DNA of 64,000 nucleotides from Parvibaculum sp045863935 (GTDB taxonomy: Bacteria > Pseudomonadota > Alphaproteobacteria > Parvibaculales > Parvibaculaceae): NCBI RefSeq assembly GCF_045863935.1, contig NZ_BTVP01000018.1:10385-74384 (forward strand), written 5' to 3'. Below, piece by piece: positions 1-8,919 of the stretch. The position numbers and the translations under genes are program-made. The notes beneath the pieces are model-generated. The model was given only the letters and a program-made list of their open reading frames with translations. It was not told the DNA's origin and searched no databases. Each line of letters starts with the position of its first letter. Position 1 is the stretch's first letter.

Positions 1-2
1 CC

Positions 3-599
3 CGCCACAAGCTCACCCCGCCCGAGACCTATGCGTCCATGGCAGACCTCAACGCCGCCCTTGCCGCTGCCCTCGATGAAGACCCGACGCTCGTCTGGGA
101 ACCCGCCGGCAAGGCGACACGCAAGGGCGGTCAGACCGGCCTCCTCCTCGATGCGCCGCGCGAGCCTTTCATTGCCTTCGAAAAAATGCTCCGCAAGGCG
201 ATCGACGCACATTTCGACACGATCCGCCTGCAGCCCGGCCACCCTTATCGCTGCCAGGTGCCAAAGACCTACCACCTCGATCTCTGGGGCACGCTCCTTT
301 CCGAAGGCGGACACCAGCATTCGCATATCCATGTCGGCGGCTGGATGAGCGGCGTCTACTACGTCTCTCTGCCCTCCTCACTCGGCAAGGGCGAAGGAAG
401 CAAGGACGGCTGGATCGAGTTCGGCAATCCGCCGCCGGAGTTCGACGCCGTCTTCGAACCGATGACGATCACCTTCGAGCCGCGCGTGGGAGATGCCTTC
501 TTCTTCCCCTCCTACCTCTTCCACCGGACGCTGCCCTTCTCGGGCAATGAGCGGCGCATCAGCCTCGCCTTCGACGTGAAACCGACAAGCTGGCGCTGA
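3..599 (+). CDS. Putative 2OG-Fe(II) oxygenase, 5' end outside the window
   Basis: The reading frame is open to the left edge, so this is the C-terminal 198 residues of a longer protein; the internal ATG at 39 is not needed as a start. The C-terminus has a double-stranded beta-helix oxygenase pattern: a His-rich metal strand (HQHSHIHVGGW) followed by SGVYYVSLP, then the distal His in FFPSYLFHRTLPF and the cosubstrate-binding Arg/Ser strand ERRISLAFD. This matches the putative 2OG-Fe(II) oxygenases often fused behind TPR repeats. The substrate is unknown. A second, unrelated-looking Fe(II) dioxygenase follows 42 bp downstream on the same strand. Confidence 0.8.
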   Translation, partial: RHKLTPPETYASMADLNAALAAALDEDPTLVWEPAGKATRKGGQTGLLLDAPREPFIAFEKMLRKAIDAHFDTIRLQPGHPYRCQVPKTYHLDLWGTLLSEGGHQHSHIHVGGWMSGVYYVSLPSSLGKGEGSKDGWIEFGNPPPEFDAVFEPMTITFEPRVGDAFFFPSYLFHRTLPFSGNERRISLAFDVKPTSWR

Positions 600-641
600 C
601 GCAACCCTTGCGCTTATCATCGCGGCCTGTGGGAGGACACC

Positions 642-1451
642 ATGACACCGGAAGATAAGGCCCGCCACGTCGCGGCAGTGGAAGCGGACGGCTACACCAT
701 CGTGCATGACACGATCGAGCCCGCCCTCCTCGACGAATTGAACGACACGCTGCTCCGCCTGGAGCGCGACATGAACATCGTGCCCGCGAAGAATGGCTTC
801 GAAGGCCACCACACCGTCCGCATCTACAATCTGCTCGCCCTCGCGCCGGTCTTTCAGCGCATTCCCGTCCACGCGAATGTCCTGCCGGTGGTCGAAGGCG
901 TGCTGGACGAAGGCTGCCTCGTCTCCTCGCTCTCGTCGATCTCCATCGACCCCGGCGAGAAGGCGCAGCCAATCCATGCCGACGATCAGGTGATGCCGGC
1001 GGCCAAGCCGCACATCCCCTTCGTCTGCAATTCCATGTGGGCGTTGACCGACTTCACCGAGGAGAACGGCGCCACGCGCATCATTCCCGGTTCGCATAAG
1101 CGCGATGCCTCTCCCGAATACGGAACGCACTACGACAGCATCCCCGCCGAAATGCCGAAGGGCTCCGTCCTCATCTGGCATGGCAGTCTCTGGCACGGCG
1201 GCGGCGCCAACCGCTCGTCAAAACGCCGCGTCGGCATCGCCATGAATTACTGCGCGGGATTTATTCGCCAGCAGGAAAACCAGCAGCTCGGCTTGCCCCT
1301 CGGCCTCGTGAAGACGTTCGAGCCCCGCCTGCAGGAACTTTGCGGCTTCGGCACCTATCGCAGCCTCATCGGTCACATCGACAAGAAGACGCCCGCCCAG
1401 CGCCTGCTTGGCGAGGAACGCGACTTCAAGTCGATCTGGGATCTCGCTTAG
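642..1451 (+). CDS. Phytanoyl-CoA dioxygenase (PhyH) family protein
   Basis: A 269-residue Fe(II)/2-oxoglutarate dioxygenase of the PhyH family. The metal-binding HxD is in PIHADDQ (near residue 112), the distal His lies in the segment WHGSLWHGGGANRS (about residues 178-192), and the following Arg-rich strand would bind 2-oxoglutarate. Length and order of motifs are normal for the family. A GGAGG-like sequence precedes ATG 642. Members hydroxylate acyl-CoAs or other small hydrophobic substrates, so the exact substrate cannot be read from sequence. The 3' end overlaps the convergent HAD gene by 4 bp. Confidence 0.88.
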   Translation: MTPEDKARHVAAVEADGYTIVHDTIEPALLDELNDTLLRLERDMNIVPAKNGFEGHHTVRIYNLLALAPVFQRIPVHANVLPVVEGVLDEGCLVSSLSSISIDPGEKAQPIHADDQVMPAAKPHIPFVCNSMWALTDFTEENGATRIIPGSHKRDASPEYGTHYDSIPAEMPKGSVLIWHGSLWHGGGANRSSKRRVGIAMNYCAGFIRQQENQQLGLPLGLVKTFEPRLQELCGFGTYRSLIGHIDKKTPAQRLLGEERDFKSIWDLA

Positions 1452-2176
1452 TCCAGCAGCGCTGGCAGCAGTGTGATGTCCGCGATGACATGATCGGCGA
1501 GCGGCGCGAGGTCCGCCTCCCCGCTCGTTCCCGTCAGCACGCCGACAAGAAGCCCCGCCCCCGCGCCGCGGCCCATTTCGAGGTCGTGCATGTTGTCGCC
1601 CACCACGGCGATGTCGGCGGGCGCCAGCCCCGACGCCGCGCAAAAGGCGAGCGCCATGCCGGGTCCGGGTTTCGCACCGTGCCCGCTGTCATACCCGGCC
1701 GCGAAGTCGATATAGTCCGAAAGCCCGAAGCGCAGGATCGTCCCCGCCGCCGATGCTGCCACATCGTTCGTCGCAATGCCGAGCGTCAAACCCCTTCCCT
1801 TCATCGCCTGAAAATAGACGCCGAGATCGGTGACGGGGATGGAACGCTCCGGCCCGAGTTCGGCGAAATAGCCGTCGAGCCGCGCGACGAGCCTCTCCCG
1901 GTCGCTGACGCCGAGCAGGCCGCGCCAGGCATCGGCAAGCGCGAATGTGTCCCCCGCCGCCGCGATGCTCCCGGCCTCGAAGCGGCCCGTTTCCTCCCTG
2001 TACCCGATGGAAGCGAGCATCGCCGGTACGAGCGAAACCTGCCCGCCCGCCAGCGCGGCCGCCACTTCGCTCAGGATCGGCCCCCAGGTGCCGTGATAGT
2101 CGAAAAGCGTCCCGTCCTTGTCGAACAGCACGCCCCTTATGCGGCCACGCCCCGCATTTCCTCCGTTTTTCCTCAT
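1448..2176 (-). CDS. HAD-superfamily hydrolase, phosphoglycolate-phosphatase-like
   Basis: Four HAD motifs are present in order: DKDGT (nucleophile and acid/base Asp near the N-terminus), IATND (motif II), the Lys of AKPGPG (motif III) and VVGDNMHD (motif IV). The alpha-helical cap lies between motifs I and II, as in phosphoglycolate phosphatases (Gph-like). ATG at 2176 is chosen; an in-frame GTG at 2194 is possible, and neither has a strong Shine-Dalgarno. About 242 residues. The substrate is unproven. Confidence 0.85.
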   Translation of the reverse strand: MRKNGGNAGRGRIRGVLFDKDGTLFDYHGTWGPILSEVAAALAGGQVSLVPAMLASIGYREETGRFEAGSIAAAGDTFALADAWRGLLGVSDRERLVARLDGYFAELGPERSIPVTDLGVYFQAMKGRGLTLGIATNDVAASAAGTILRFGLSDYIDFAAGYDSGHGAKPGPGMALAFCAASGLAPADIAVVGDNMHDLEMGRGAGAGLLVGVLTGTSGEADLAPLADHVIADITLLPALLD

Positions 2177-2251
2177 CTTGTTCCGTTCCGGCACAGTTCC
2201 GGCTTATAGTGCCGCCAGGTACGCCGTGCAAGAAGTCGGGAGAACGCCGCC

Positions 2252-2539
2252 ATGCGAACCTTCAAGATCGTTATCGCCGTGGTCCTGATAGCGCTGCTCG
2301 TCGGCGTGACAGGCGCAATCTACATGCAGAGCGAAGCCGCGGCGATTTCCGTTGGCTCCCTCCTCGGGCTGGTGCTTCTGTCCTTCCTCTACGACAACTG
2401 GAGCGTCCTCTTCGGCGGCGGTTCTGCCGCCGCACGAGCCCCCCGCGGCAAGTCGGGCGTCGCCATCGGCCAGGCCGCAGCTCTCACCCGCTTCGGCGAG
2501 GGCGAGGTCCGCGGCGCACCGGGCTACAAGGGCGGCTGA
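2252..2539 (+). CDS. Small membrane protein, unknown function
   Basis: A 95-residue protein with two hydrophobic stretches (about residues 5-24 and 32-49) followed by a Gly/Ala/Arg-rich soluble tail. The ATG is preceded by GGGAGA at good spacing. I do not recognise a family. It stands alone between a HAD phosphatase and a nitroreductase, both transcribed on the other strand. Confidence 0.65.
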   Translation: MRTFKIVIAVVLIALLVGVTGAIYMQSEAAAISVGSLLGLVLLSFLYDNWSVLFGGGSAAARAPRGKSGVAIGQAAALTRFGEGEVRGAPGYKGG

Positions 2540-2542
2540 CGC

Positions 2543-3130
2543 CTAGCCCTCGCGCGGACGCCACTCCGACGTGATCTCCGAAAGCTCCGGGCGCGGACGT
2601 TCGTCCTTCGCCACGCTCTCGCTGCCGAAATAGAGATAACCCGCAATCTTCTCGTTCTCGCCGAGCCCGAGTTCCCGGTTCACATCGGCATCGAACGCAT
2701 ACCACTCGGTCAGCCACTGCGCGCCGAAGCCGAGCGCCGTCGCCGCAATCAGCATGTTCTGGCAGACCGCACCGGCCGAAAGAAGCTGCTCCCATTCCGG
2801 AATCTTGATCCCCGGCGTCACCCGCGACACCACAGCGACCACCACCGGCGCGCGCGTCAGGCGGCCCGCCTCGAACTCGATCTGCTCGCCCGTAGCCCGC
2901 GGCTCCACCTTGGCGTAGATGCGCGCAAGCACCTCGCCGAATTGCCGCCGGGCCTCACCCTTGAAGAGGATAAAACGCCACGGCGCGAGCTTGCCATGAT
3001 CCGGCACGCGCGCGCCGGCCCGCAGGATCGTCTGGAGTTCTTCCTCGCCGGGCCCCGGCTCCACCATGGTGAGGGCCTTCGCGGAGCGCCTTGTCAGCAG
3101 AAGGTCGATCGTCTCCGGGGATTTCGGCAC
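2543..3130 (-). CDS. Nitroreductase family protein, YdjA type
   Basis: FMN-dependent NAD(P)H oxidoreductase of the small YdjA type. RRSAKALTMVEPGP followed by RVPDHGKLAPWRF is the characteristic N-terminal FMN-binding pattern, and GAVCQNMLIAATALGFG is the conserved central helix. The start is GTG at 3130, supported by AAGGAG five bases upstream; the open frame runs further upstream but that part has no family similarity and would overlap the next gene. This gives 195 residues, the normal size. The physiological substrate is unknown. Confidence 0.88.
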   Translation of the reverse strand: MPKSPETIDLLLTRRSAKALTMVEPGPGEEELQTILRAGARVPDHGKLAPWRFILFKGEARRQFGEVLARIYAKVEPRATGEQIEFEAGRLTRAPVVVAVVSRVTPGIKIPEWEQLLSAGAVCQNMLIAATALGFGAQWLTEWYAFDADVNRELGLGENEKIAGYLYFGSESVAKDERPRPELSEITSEWRPREG

Positions 3131-3240
3131 GGTGGCTCCTTTGCGCACTGTCGGGTAAGGCCCGGTTTTACTTATGGCCCCCGCTTTACTTAGGCAAGCC
3201 CACCCGTCAACATATCCCCTCCGGGGATGGGGGCATTCCA

Positions 3241-4062
3241 TTGCAACAACTCTCTTCGTGCAGGGCGGCGATCCTGCCCGCCGCGCTCGCCGTTCTGCTG
3301 TGGGCGGGCGATGCACAAGCAGGCGGCTGGCCGCTCGAGCCCGGCACGGGCGAGGTCATTGTCAGCTTCACCCGGCTTTCCGCCGACGAGCGCTTTGAGT
3401 CCGACGGCACGAAGCGCTGGACGAGCCACTACACCAAACTCGAAGTCTCGCCCTACGCCGAATACGGCCTCACAAACTGGCTGACGCTGATCGGCGAGGC
3501 TGCCTGGTCGCGGCAGGAGACGGATTTCTTCGGCACCGAATATGCCGACGAGGATTTCACGCGGCTGAAAGCGGGCGGACGTATCTCGCTCGGCGACTGG
3601 GAAGAGACGAGGTTTTCGTTCCAGCCTCTGGCAACGCTCCATCTCGCCTCGACGAGCGACGACCCCTCCGCCACAAGAAGTGGCGACATGGATATCGAAC
3701 TTGGTCTCGTGCTCGCGCGCAGCGATACCGTCTGGAACATGGAGATGTTCTCGGTGCAGGAAATCGCCTGGAACTACCGCGACCGCGGCAGGCCCGCCGA
3801 AGCACGAGCCGACGTGACGCTCGGCGCGAAGCCTTGGGCCAGCACCATGCTGCTTCTGAAAAGCCTCAACACCACGGCACTGGGCCCGACCGATGTGGGC
3901 GATTCCTACACCGCCAACAAGGTTGCCCTCTCGTTGGTTCAAGCCCTGCCCGAGGACCTCGCCCCCGGCGTCTCGCTGGAAGTCGGCATGGAACGGACGA
4001 TCGCCGGGCAAAACACCGTCGACGGCACGACATGGCGCCTCGGCCTCTGGTACCGCTTCTGA
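3241..4062 (+). CDS. Secreted, probably outer-membrane beta-barrel protein
   Basis: About 273 residues beginning at a TTG codon preceded by a G-rich stretch; the encoded start gives a signal peptide ending near GDAQA. The mature part has many short amphipathic aromatic-rich strands (for example YTKLEVSPYAEYGLTNW) and ends in WRLGLWYRF, a C-terminal aromatic residue typical of outer-membrane barrels. I do not recognise a named family. An upstream ATG in frame would overlap the divergent nitroreductase and lengthen the N-terminus implausibly. Confidence 0.6.
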   Translation: MQQLSSCRAAILPAALAVLLWAGDAQAGGWPLEPGTGEVIVSFTRLSADERFESDGTKRWTSHYTKLEVSPYAEYGLTNWLTLIGEAAWSRQETDFFGTEYADEDFTRLKAGGRISLGDWEETRFSFQPLATLHLASTSDDPSATRSGDMDIELGLVLARSDTVWNMEMFSVQEIAWNYRDRGRPAEARADVTLGAKPWASTMLLLKSLNTTALGPTDVGDSYTANKVALSLVQALPEDLAPGVSLEVGMERTIAGQNTVDGTTWRLGLWYRF

Positions 4063-4063
4063 C

Positions 4064-5818
4064 TCAGGGCCCGGTGGAAGCTCGAACGCTCTCCCCTGAA
4101 ACGCTCTCCGCCTTCACCTCGCCGATGAGCCCAAGCACATCCGTCTCGGGCGGCACATCGCTGCCGCTTCCGGGCACCGCCGCCTTCAGGTCGGCAAGCG
4201 TGAACCCCATCCTCACATCGTAGGCGCGCTCCGTCTGGTTGCGGAGCCGCCGCTGCGCCTCGTACCAGGCGCGCTTCGTCGCGCCGTCCGGACAGGTTGC
4301 GAGTTCTTCCGCCGCCGTCGCACCCCAGCGCAGTTCCGGACAGTGATGCGGGTCGAAAGAAAAGTCGAAAAGCCGCGCACGCGCCTCCTCGAAGCCGAGC
4401 CGCCGCGCCGATCCGTCGCTCGCCGTGTAGACGACCTCGCAGGCCTCCGCTTCCTGCCGGTAGGCCTCTGCGATGTCGCGCGCCACATCGTCGCCCTCAT
4501 AGTCGAGTTTCGGATCGCCCGTTTCCGCCATCTCGGCGAAGCGCGCGATCTGTTCGCGAAGTTCCACGAACGACGTCTTCAGCCGCGCGTCGCGCGAGGG
4601 CGTCGAATAGGTCTCCCAGTCGCCGGAGGTGCCGTAGATATTGTCGGGCAAACGCCCCGGCTGCGCGCGGCTGCTGAGCCCCGCCTTCACGGCAATGTCG
4701 ATCGACTGCGCGCGATAGTGCAGGTCGTCGCAAAGCTCGCGCACCATCAGCCGCGCTTCCCCCACGGGCTCGTAGGCGACATCGCCCTTCGCCAACGCGG
4801 CCCTCACATAGTCGTAATAGTCGAGCCGTTCGCCCTTGTAGACGAAGCGCGCGCCCATCCACTGCGTCGCGCGAGGGTTTTCCGTGCCGAAAAACTGCTC
4901 GTCCGACCAGTCGGCAAGCGCATCGTCCGCCGCAAGTTCGACGCGCCCGCCATACCACGTGCCGTCCGCGCCTTGTTTCGCGCCTGTGAGTTTCGCCGGC
5001 CGCCAGTTCTTGAAACCCGCGCCCATCGGCGCCGACGCCCGCACGAACCGCTTGCCATAGGACCCGCGCGTCAGCGAATTGTCCGGATGCGCATCGATGA
5101 AGCGGATGCGCCCGTCATCCTCCACCTTGTAGACGACAGCGACATGCCCGTTCGGATCGTAGATCACCGTTCCCGGACGGATCGCCCCGCGCGCAATCGT
5201 TACGGGATAGAAATCGAAAAGCTGGCCCTTCGTCTCACCCGGCGCGAACCGGTACATCGCGCTCGACACGACATTGTTGATCGCGTTGAGAACGCTCCGC
5301 CCGTTCGGAAACGCGCCCTCCAGATGCGGCAGCACATCCGTTCGCGCATAGACGTAATTACCATACCGCGAATAACGCAGATCGTTGGAATGGCCGACCG
5401 CCGCCACGCCGCTCGTGTAGGAGAAGGGCAAGCCGTTCTTCCACGCGAAATAGGCCCGGAGCGCATAAGGCAGGTCCGCGCAATCGGCATAGAAGAACAT
5501 GCCTTTCGGATCGCTCGCCCGGTAGATGTTGTGCGGCCCCTTCAGGCACTCGTCGAAGGTCCGGCATTGGCTTTCGCCGATCGCCGTCACGAACTCGCCG
5601 AAGGCGCGTTCGTCGCTCTCCTTCCATTCCGTCTTGGTGATGCGCCAGCGGAAGGCTTCGGGCGTCTGATAATAGGCGGGATCGATCGTCTCGGCGCCGC
5701 TCGCCACCGGCGCCATCGTCGCGGTGCCGGACTCTGTCGCCTCCGCTGCCCCCGCTCCCGGAACACAAGCCACCACGAGCGCGAAAACCGCACCCTGCCA
5801 TGTCCTCATGCGCGTCAT
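4064..5818 (-). CDS. Secreted protein with a putative papain-like Cys-His domain
   Basis: 584 residues starting at ATG 5818, which has GAGGGG nine bases upstream; the N-terminus is a signal peptide ending near GAGA. Residues about 108-125 (FYADCADLPYALRAYF) resemble a catalytic-Cys helix, and DPNGHVAVVYK (His about 225) followed by RFIDAHPD (Asp about 242) would supply the rest of a Cys-His-Asp triad as in NlpC/P60, CHAP or transglutaminase-like folds. The C-terminal 300 residues are hydrophilic and unrecognised. Active-site assignment is inference from spacing; periplasmic or secreted location is likely. Confidence 0.6.
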   Translation of the reverse strand: MTRMRTWQGAVFALVVACVPGAGAAEATESGTATMAPVASGAETIDPAYYQTPEAFRWRITKTEWKESDERAFGEFVTAIGESQCRTFDECLKGPHNIYRASDPKGMFFYADCADLPYALRAYFAWKNGLPFSYTSGVAAVGHSNDLRYSRYGNYVYARTDVLPHLEGAFPNGRSVLNAINNVVSSAMYRFAPGETKGQLFDFYPVTIARGAIRPGTVIYDPNGHVAVVYKVEDDGRIRFIDAHPDNSLTRGSYGKRFVRASAPMGAGFKNWRPAKLTGAKQGADGTWYGGRVELAADDALADWSDEQFFGTENPRATQWMGARFVYKGERLDYYDYVRAALAKGDVAYEPVGEARLMVRELCDDLHYRAQSIDIAVKAGLSSRAQPGRLPDNIYGTSGDWETYSTPSRDARLKTSFVELREQIARFAEMAETGDPKLDYEGDDVARDIAEAYRQEAEACEVVYTASDGSARRLGFEEARARLFDFSFDPHHCPELRWGATAAEELATCPDGATKRAWYEAQRRLRNQTERAYDVRMGFTLADLKAAVPGSGSDVPPETDVLGLIGEVKAESVSGESVRASTGP

Positions 5819-5886
5819 GTTCGAAAGCCCCTCGCCGGCGTTCTGCAACAGCACCCCTGCGCACATTTAACCATAGCCACACGCTC

Positions 5887-5905
5887 CCTGTCCGATGCGG
5901 ACAGG
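5887..5905. promoter_or_regulatory. Inverted repeat in the divergent promoter region
   Basis: CCTGTCCG-ATG-CGGACAGG, 8-bp perfect arms with a 3-bp centre, sits between the divergent secreted-protein gene and the ArsR gene. It could be an operator or a short hairpin; no T-run follows. Confidence 0.4.
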
Positions 5906-5924
5906 CCATGTTTTAATTTTCATA

Positions 5925-5953
5925 TTGACTTAATTAAGCATATACATAAATAT
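5925..5953 (+). promoter_or_regulatory. Likely sigma70-type promoter of the ArsR-SRPBCC operon
   Basis: TTGACT at 5925-5930, a 17-bp spacer and AAATAT at 5948-5953, inside a strongly AT-rich block that stands out from the GC-rich surroundings. The ArsR start codon follows within 10 bp, so the transcript would be nearly leaderless. Confidence 0.45.
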
Positions 5954-5959
5954 AAGCAC

Positions 5960-6271
5960 ATGGAGACATTCGCAGCCCTCGCCGACCCCACCAGGCGCCA
6001 GATCGTTGAAATGCTGGCGGCGGGCGAACTCGCCGCCGGCGACATCGCACGCCGCTTCGAGATGAGCGCCCCCGCCGTCTCGCAGCATCTGAAGGCACTG
6101 AAATCGGCGCACCTTGTCCGCGTCCGCGTCGACGCGCAGCGCCGCATCTATTCGCTCGATCCGGAAGGGCTGAAAGACATGGAGACCTGGCTCGCCAATA
6201 TCCGCCGCTTCTGGGGTCCGAAACTCGACGCGCTGGAAAGCGCCCTCAACGCAGAGAAGGACAGGAAATGA
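5960..6271 (+). CDS. ArsR-family transcriptional regulator
   Basis: 103 residues starting at ATG 5960. LADPTRRQIVEML and SAPAVSQHLKALKSAHLV form the winged helix-turn-helix typical of ArsR proteins that pair with SRPBCC genes. No clustered Cys metal site is visible, so it probably does not sense metals in the classic way. The stop codon overlaps the next gene by ATGA, indicating translational coupling, and the pair is likely autoregulated from the AT-rich promoter immediately upstream. Confidence 0.88.
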   Translation: METFAALADPTRRQIVEMLAAGELAAGDIARRFEMSAPAVSQHLKALKSAHLVRVRVDAQRRIYSLDPEGLKDMETWLANIRRFWGPKLDALESALNAEKDRK

Positions 6272-6822
6272 CAAGCACCCTCGACACCTACGGCAGACTG
6301 ATCGACAAGAACACGGTGCGCTTCGAGCGCCTTCTCCCCGGCCCTATCGAGCGTGTCTGGGGGTATCTGACCGACAAGGAACTGCGCGGACGCTGGTTCG
6401 CCGCCGGGCCGATGGAGCCTCGCGTCGGCGGCAAGATGGACATCGTCTTTGACAACAACAATCTCGGGCCCCACCCCGAGCAGCCGCCGAAGCGCTTCGA
6501 AAAATATGGCGGCCCCTTCGACAGCAAGCATGTCGTCACCGTCTGGGAACCGCCTCACCGTCTCGGATTCACCTGGGACGACGACCTCGACCCCGCAGGC
6601 TGCGTCGTCGAATTCGAACTATCCGAAGAAGCCGGCAAGGTCCGCCTCGTCCTCACCCATCGCCGCCTTTCCGGCATCGACGGTGCGATCAACGTCTCCG
6701 GCGGCTGGCACACGCATCTCCAGATGCTCGCCGAGCAGCTCGAAGGCGATCCGAAGACGCCGTTCTGGAGCGCCTTCGATGGCGTGGAAGAGGAATACCG
6801 GAAGCGTTACACCGGCAAGTGA
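6268..6822 (+). CDS. SRPBCC / AHSA1-domain protein
   Basis: 184 residues with the START-like fold of the AHSA1 group: the N-terminal FERLLPGPIERVWGYLT strand-helix and the C-terminal helix starting GGWHTHLQMLAEQLEG. These proteins bind hydrophobic ligands in a deep cavity. The ATGA overlap with the ArsR gene makes a two-gene unit seen widely in bacteria, in which the regulator is thought to control the SRPBCC protein. Ligand unknown. Confidence 0.87.
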   Translation: MTSTLDTYGRLIDKNTVRFERLLPGPIERVWGYLTDKELRGRWFAAGPMEPRVGGKMDIVFDNNNLGPHPEQPPKRFEKYGGPFDSKHVVTVWEPPHRLGFTWDDDLDPAGCVVEFELSEEAGKVRLVLTHRRLSGIDGAINVSGGWHTHLQMLAEQLEGDPKTPFWSAFDGVEEEYRKRYTGK

Positions 6823-6845
6823 AAGACGCTTGCGCCCTTCCAAAA

Positions 6846-6935
6846 CGTCATGGCCCGCTTCATGCGGGCCATCCACGTCTTTCTATGCAGCTCAAAAGGA
6901 AGACGTGGATGACCCGGACAAGCCGGGTCATGACG
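6846..6935. repeat. Cloverleaf-like intergenic repeat, family 1 copy 1
   Basis: Outer arms CGTCATGG and TCATGACG enclose two hairpins (GGCCCGC..GCGGGCC and GACCCGG..CCGGGTC) and a central stem ATCCACGTCTT / AAGACGTGGAT. A second copy with the same architecture lies at 57139-57232. It sits in the 128-bp gap between the SRPBCC gene and thrS. Confidence 0.8.
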
Positions 6936-6950
6936 TCATTCATATAGCCC

Positions 6951-8909
6951 TCACTTCAAATCAGGCGGCGTCGCCTCGTCGCCAAGCGCCTTCACCACAT
7001 CGGCAAGCGCCATCGTCTTCTGATCCTGCGAGCCGAGACGGCGGACCGAGACCGTCCCCTCTTCCGCCTCGCGCTTGCCGGCAACGAGGATCGCCGGAAC
7101 CTTGCCCACCGAGTGCTCGCGCACCTTGTAGTTGATCTTCTCGTTCCTGAGATCGAGCTCCACGCGAAGCCCGGCGGCACGCAACTCCTCCGCCACCTTC
7201 ACGGCATACTCATCCGCTTCCGATGTGATCGTCGCCACCACCGCCTGCACGGGTGCCAGCCACATCGGCATCTTGCCCGCGCAACTCTCGATCATGATGC
7301 CGATGAACCGCTCCAGCGTGCCGAGGATCGCGCGATGCAGCATCACGGCATATTTGCGCGAACCGTCTTCGGCGACATAGGTCGCATCGAGACGTTCCGG
7401 CAACACATAGTCGAGCTGCAGCGTACCCACCTGCCATGAACGGCCGATCGCATCCTTCAGGTGGAATTCGAGTTTCGGCGCATAGAAGGCGCCCTCGCCT
7501 TCCGCAATGACGAAGTCATGTCCCGTTGCGCGCAACGCATCGCCCAGCGCCTTCTCCGCCGCGTCCCAGCGCTCGATGGTGCCGCCGAAATTTTGCGGCC
7601 GCGTCGCGAGTTTGATCACGACATCGGAAAAACCCATGTCCTGGTAGACCGCATAGAGCAGATTGACGAAATGCTCCGTCTCCGACTGGATTTGCTCTTC
7701 CGTGCAGAAAATATGCGCATCGTCCTGCGTCATCTGGCGCACGCGCATCAGCCCGTGCAACGCGCCATGCGGTTCGTTGCGATGGCAACAGCCGAACTCC
7801 GCCATGCGCATCGGCAGGTCGCGATAGGATTTGATGCCCTGGTTGAAAATCTGCACATGCGCCGGGCAGTTCATTGGCTTGATCGCCATGAGATCGGCAT
7901 CGCCCGACAGCACAGGCGCATCGTCTTCTGTATTCGGAATTTCATCGGGCACCACGAACATGTTCTCGCGGTATTTGCCCCAATGGCCGGACTGCTCCCA
8001 GAACTTCGACGCCATGAGCTGCGGCGTCTTCACCTCCCGGTAGCCAGACGCGTTCAGCCGCCGCCTGATATAGGCTTCAAGCTGGTTGTAGATGACGAAA
8101 CCTTTCGGGTGCCAGAACACCGACCCCTGCGCTTCCGGCTGGAAGTGGTAGAGGTCCATCTCCTGTCCGATCTTGCGATGATCGCGCTTCTCCGCCTCTT
8201 CCACCATCGTGAGGTAGGCCTTGAGGTCGGCGTCCGTCGCCCAGCACGTCCCGTAGATGCGCTGAAGCATCTCGTTGCGGCTGTCGCCGCGCCAATAGGC
8301 GCCGGCAAGCTTCGTCAGCTTGAACGCCTTGCCGAGCTTGCCCGTCGAAGGCAGATGCGGCCCCCGGCAGAGGTCCAGCCAGTTGCCCTGCCGGTAGATC
8401 GAAACCGGCTCGCCGCCCGGAATGGAAGCGATGATCTCCGCCTTGTAATGCTCGCCGATCTTCCGGAAATATGCGACCGCCTCGTCGCGATCCCACACTT
8501 CGCGCGTGATCGTCTCGTCGCGGTCCACGATCTCGCGCATCCGCTGTTCGATCTTTTCGAGGTCTTCGGCCTTGAAGGGCTCCGCCCTTGCAAAGTCGTA
8601 ATAAAAGCCGTTCTCGATCACCGGCCCGATCGTCACCTGCGTGCCCGGAAAAAGCTCCTGCACGGCTTCGGCCATCACATGCGACGCATCGTGGCGCAGC
8701 AGGTCGACGCCGTCCGGCGTCTCGCGCGTGACGATCTCGACCGCGGCGTCCTTGTCGATCACCGTCGAGAGGTCTTTCATCTGGCCGTCGATCTTGATCG
8801 CCACGGCCTTCTTCGCCAGCGATTTCGCGATGCTCTCGGCGAAGGCCAATCCGTCGAGCGGGGCTTCCACTTCACGTACGGAATCATCGGGCAGTTTCAG
8901 ATTGATCAT
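6951..8909 (-). CDS. thrS: Threonyl-tRNA synthetase
   Basis: 652 residues, full length. Order: TGS domain (about 1-60), editing domain with the HDASH metal motif, catalytic core with class II motifs (CHRNEPHGALHG for motif 2, HRAILGTLERFIG for motif 3) and the C-terminal anticodon-binding domain. It charges tRNA-Thr and clears Ser-tRNA-Thr in the cytoplasm. ATG 8909 is preceded by AGAGA. It is the last gene of a same-strand run behind cysS, the IscU-like gene and yidD. No T-box or leader control element is evident. Confidence 0.98.
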   Translation of the reverse strand: MINLKLPDDSVREVEAPLDGLAFAESIAKSLAKKAVAIKIDGQMKDLSTVIDKDAAVEIVTRETPDGVDLLRHDASHVMAEAVQELFPGTQVTIGPVIENGFYYDFARAEPFKAEDLEKIEQRMREIVDRDETITREVWDRDEAVAYFRKIGEHYKAEIIASIPGGEPVSIYRQGNWLDLCRGPHLPSTGKLGKAFKLTKLAGAYWRGDSRNEMLQRIYGTCWATDADLKAYLTMVEEAEKRDHRKIGQEMDLYHFQPEAQGSVFWHPKGFVIYNQLEAYIRRRLNASGYREVKTPQLMASKFWEQSGHWGKYRENMFVVPDEIPNTEDDAPVLSGDADLMAIKPMNCPAHVQIFNQGIKSYRDLPMRMAEFGCCHRNEPHGALHGLMRVRQMTQDDAHIFCTEEQIQSETEHFVNLLYAVYQDMGFSDVVIKLATRPQNFGGTIERWDAAEKALGDALRATGHDFVIAEGEGAFYAPKLEFHLKDAIGRSWQVGTLQLDYVLPERLDATYVAEDGSRKYAVMLHRAILGTLERFIGIMIESCAGKMPMWLAPVQAVVATITSEADEYAVKVAEELRAAGLRVELDLRNEKINYKVREHSVGKVPAILVAGKREAEEGTVSVRRLGSQDQKTMALADVVKALGDEATPPDLK

Positions 8910-8919
8910 GTCTCTTCTC

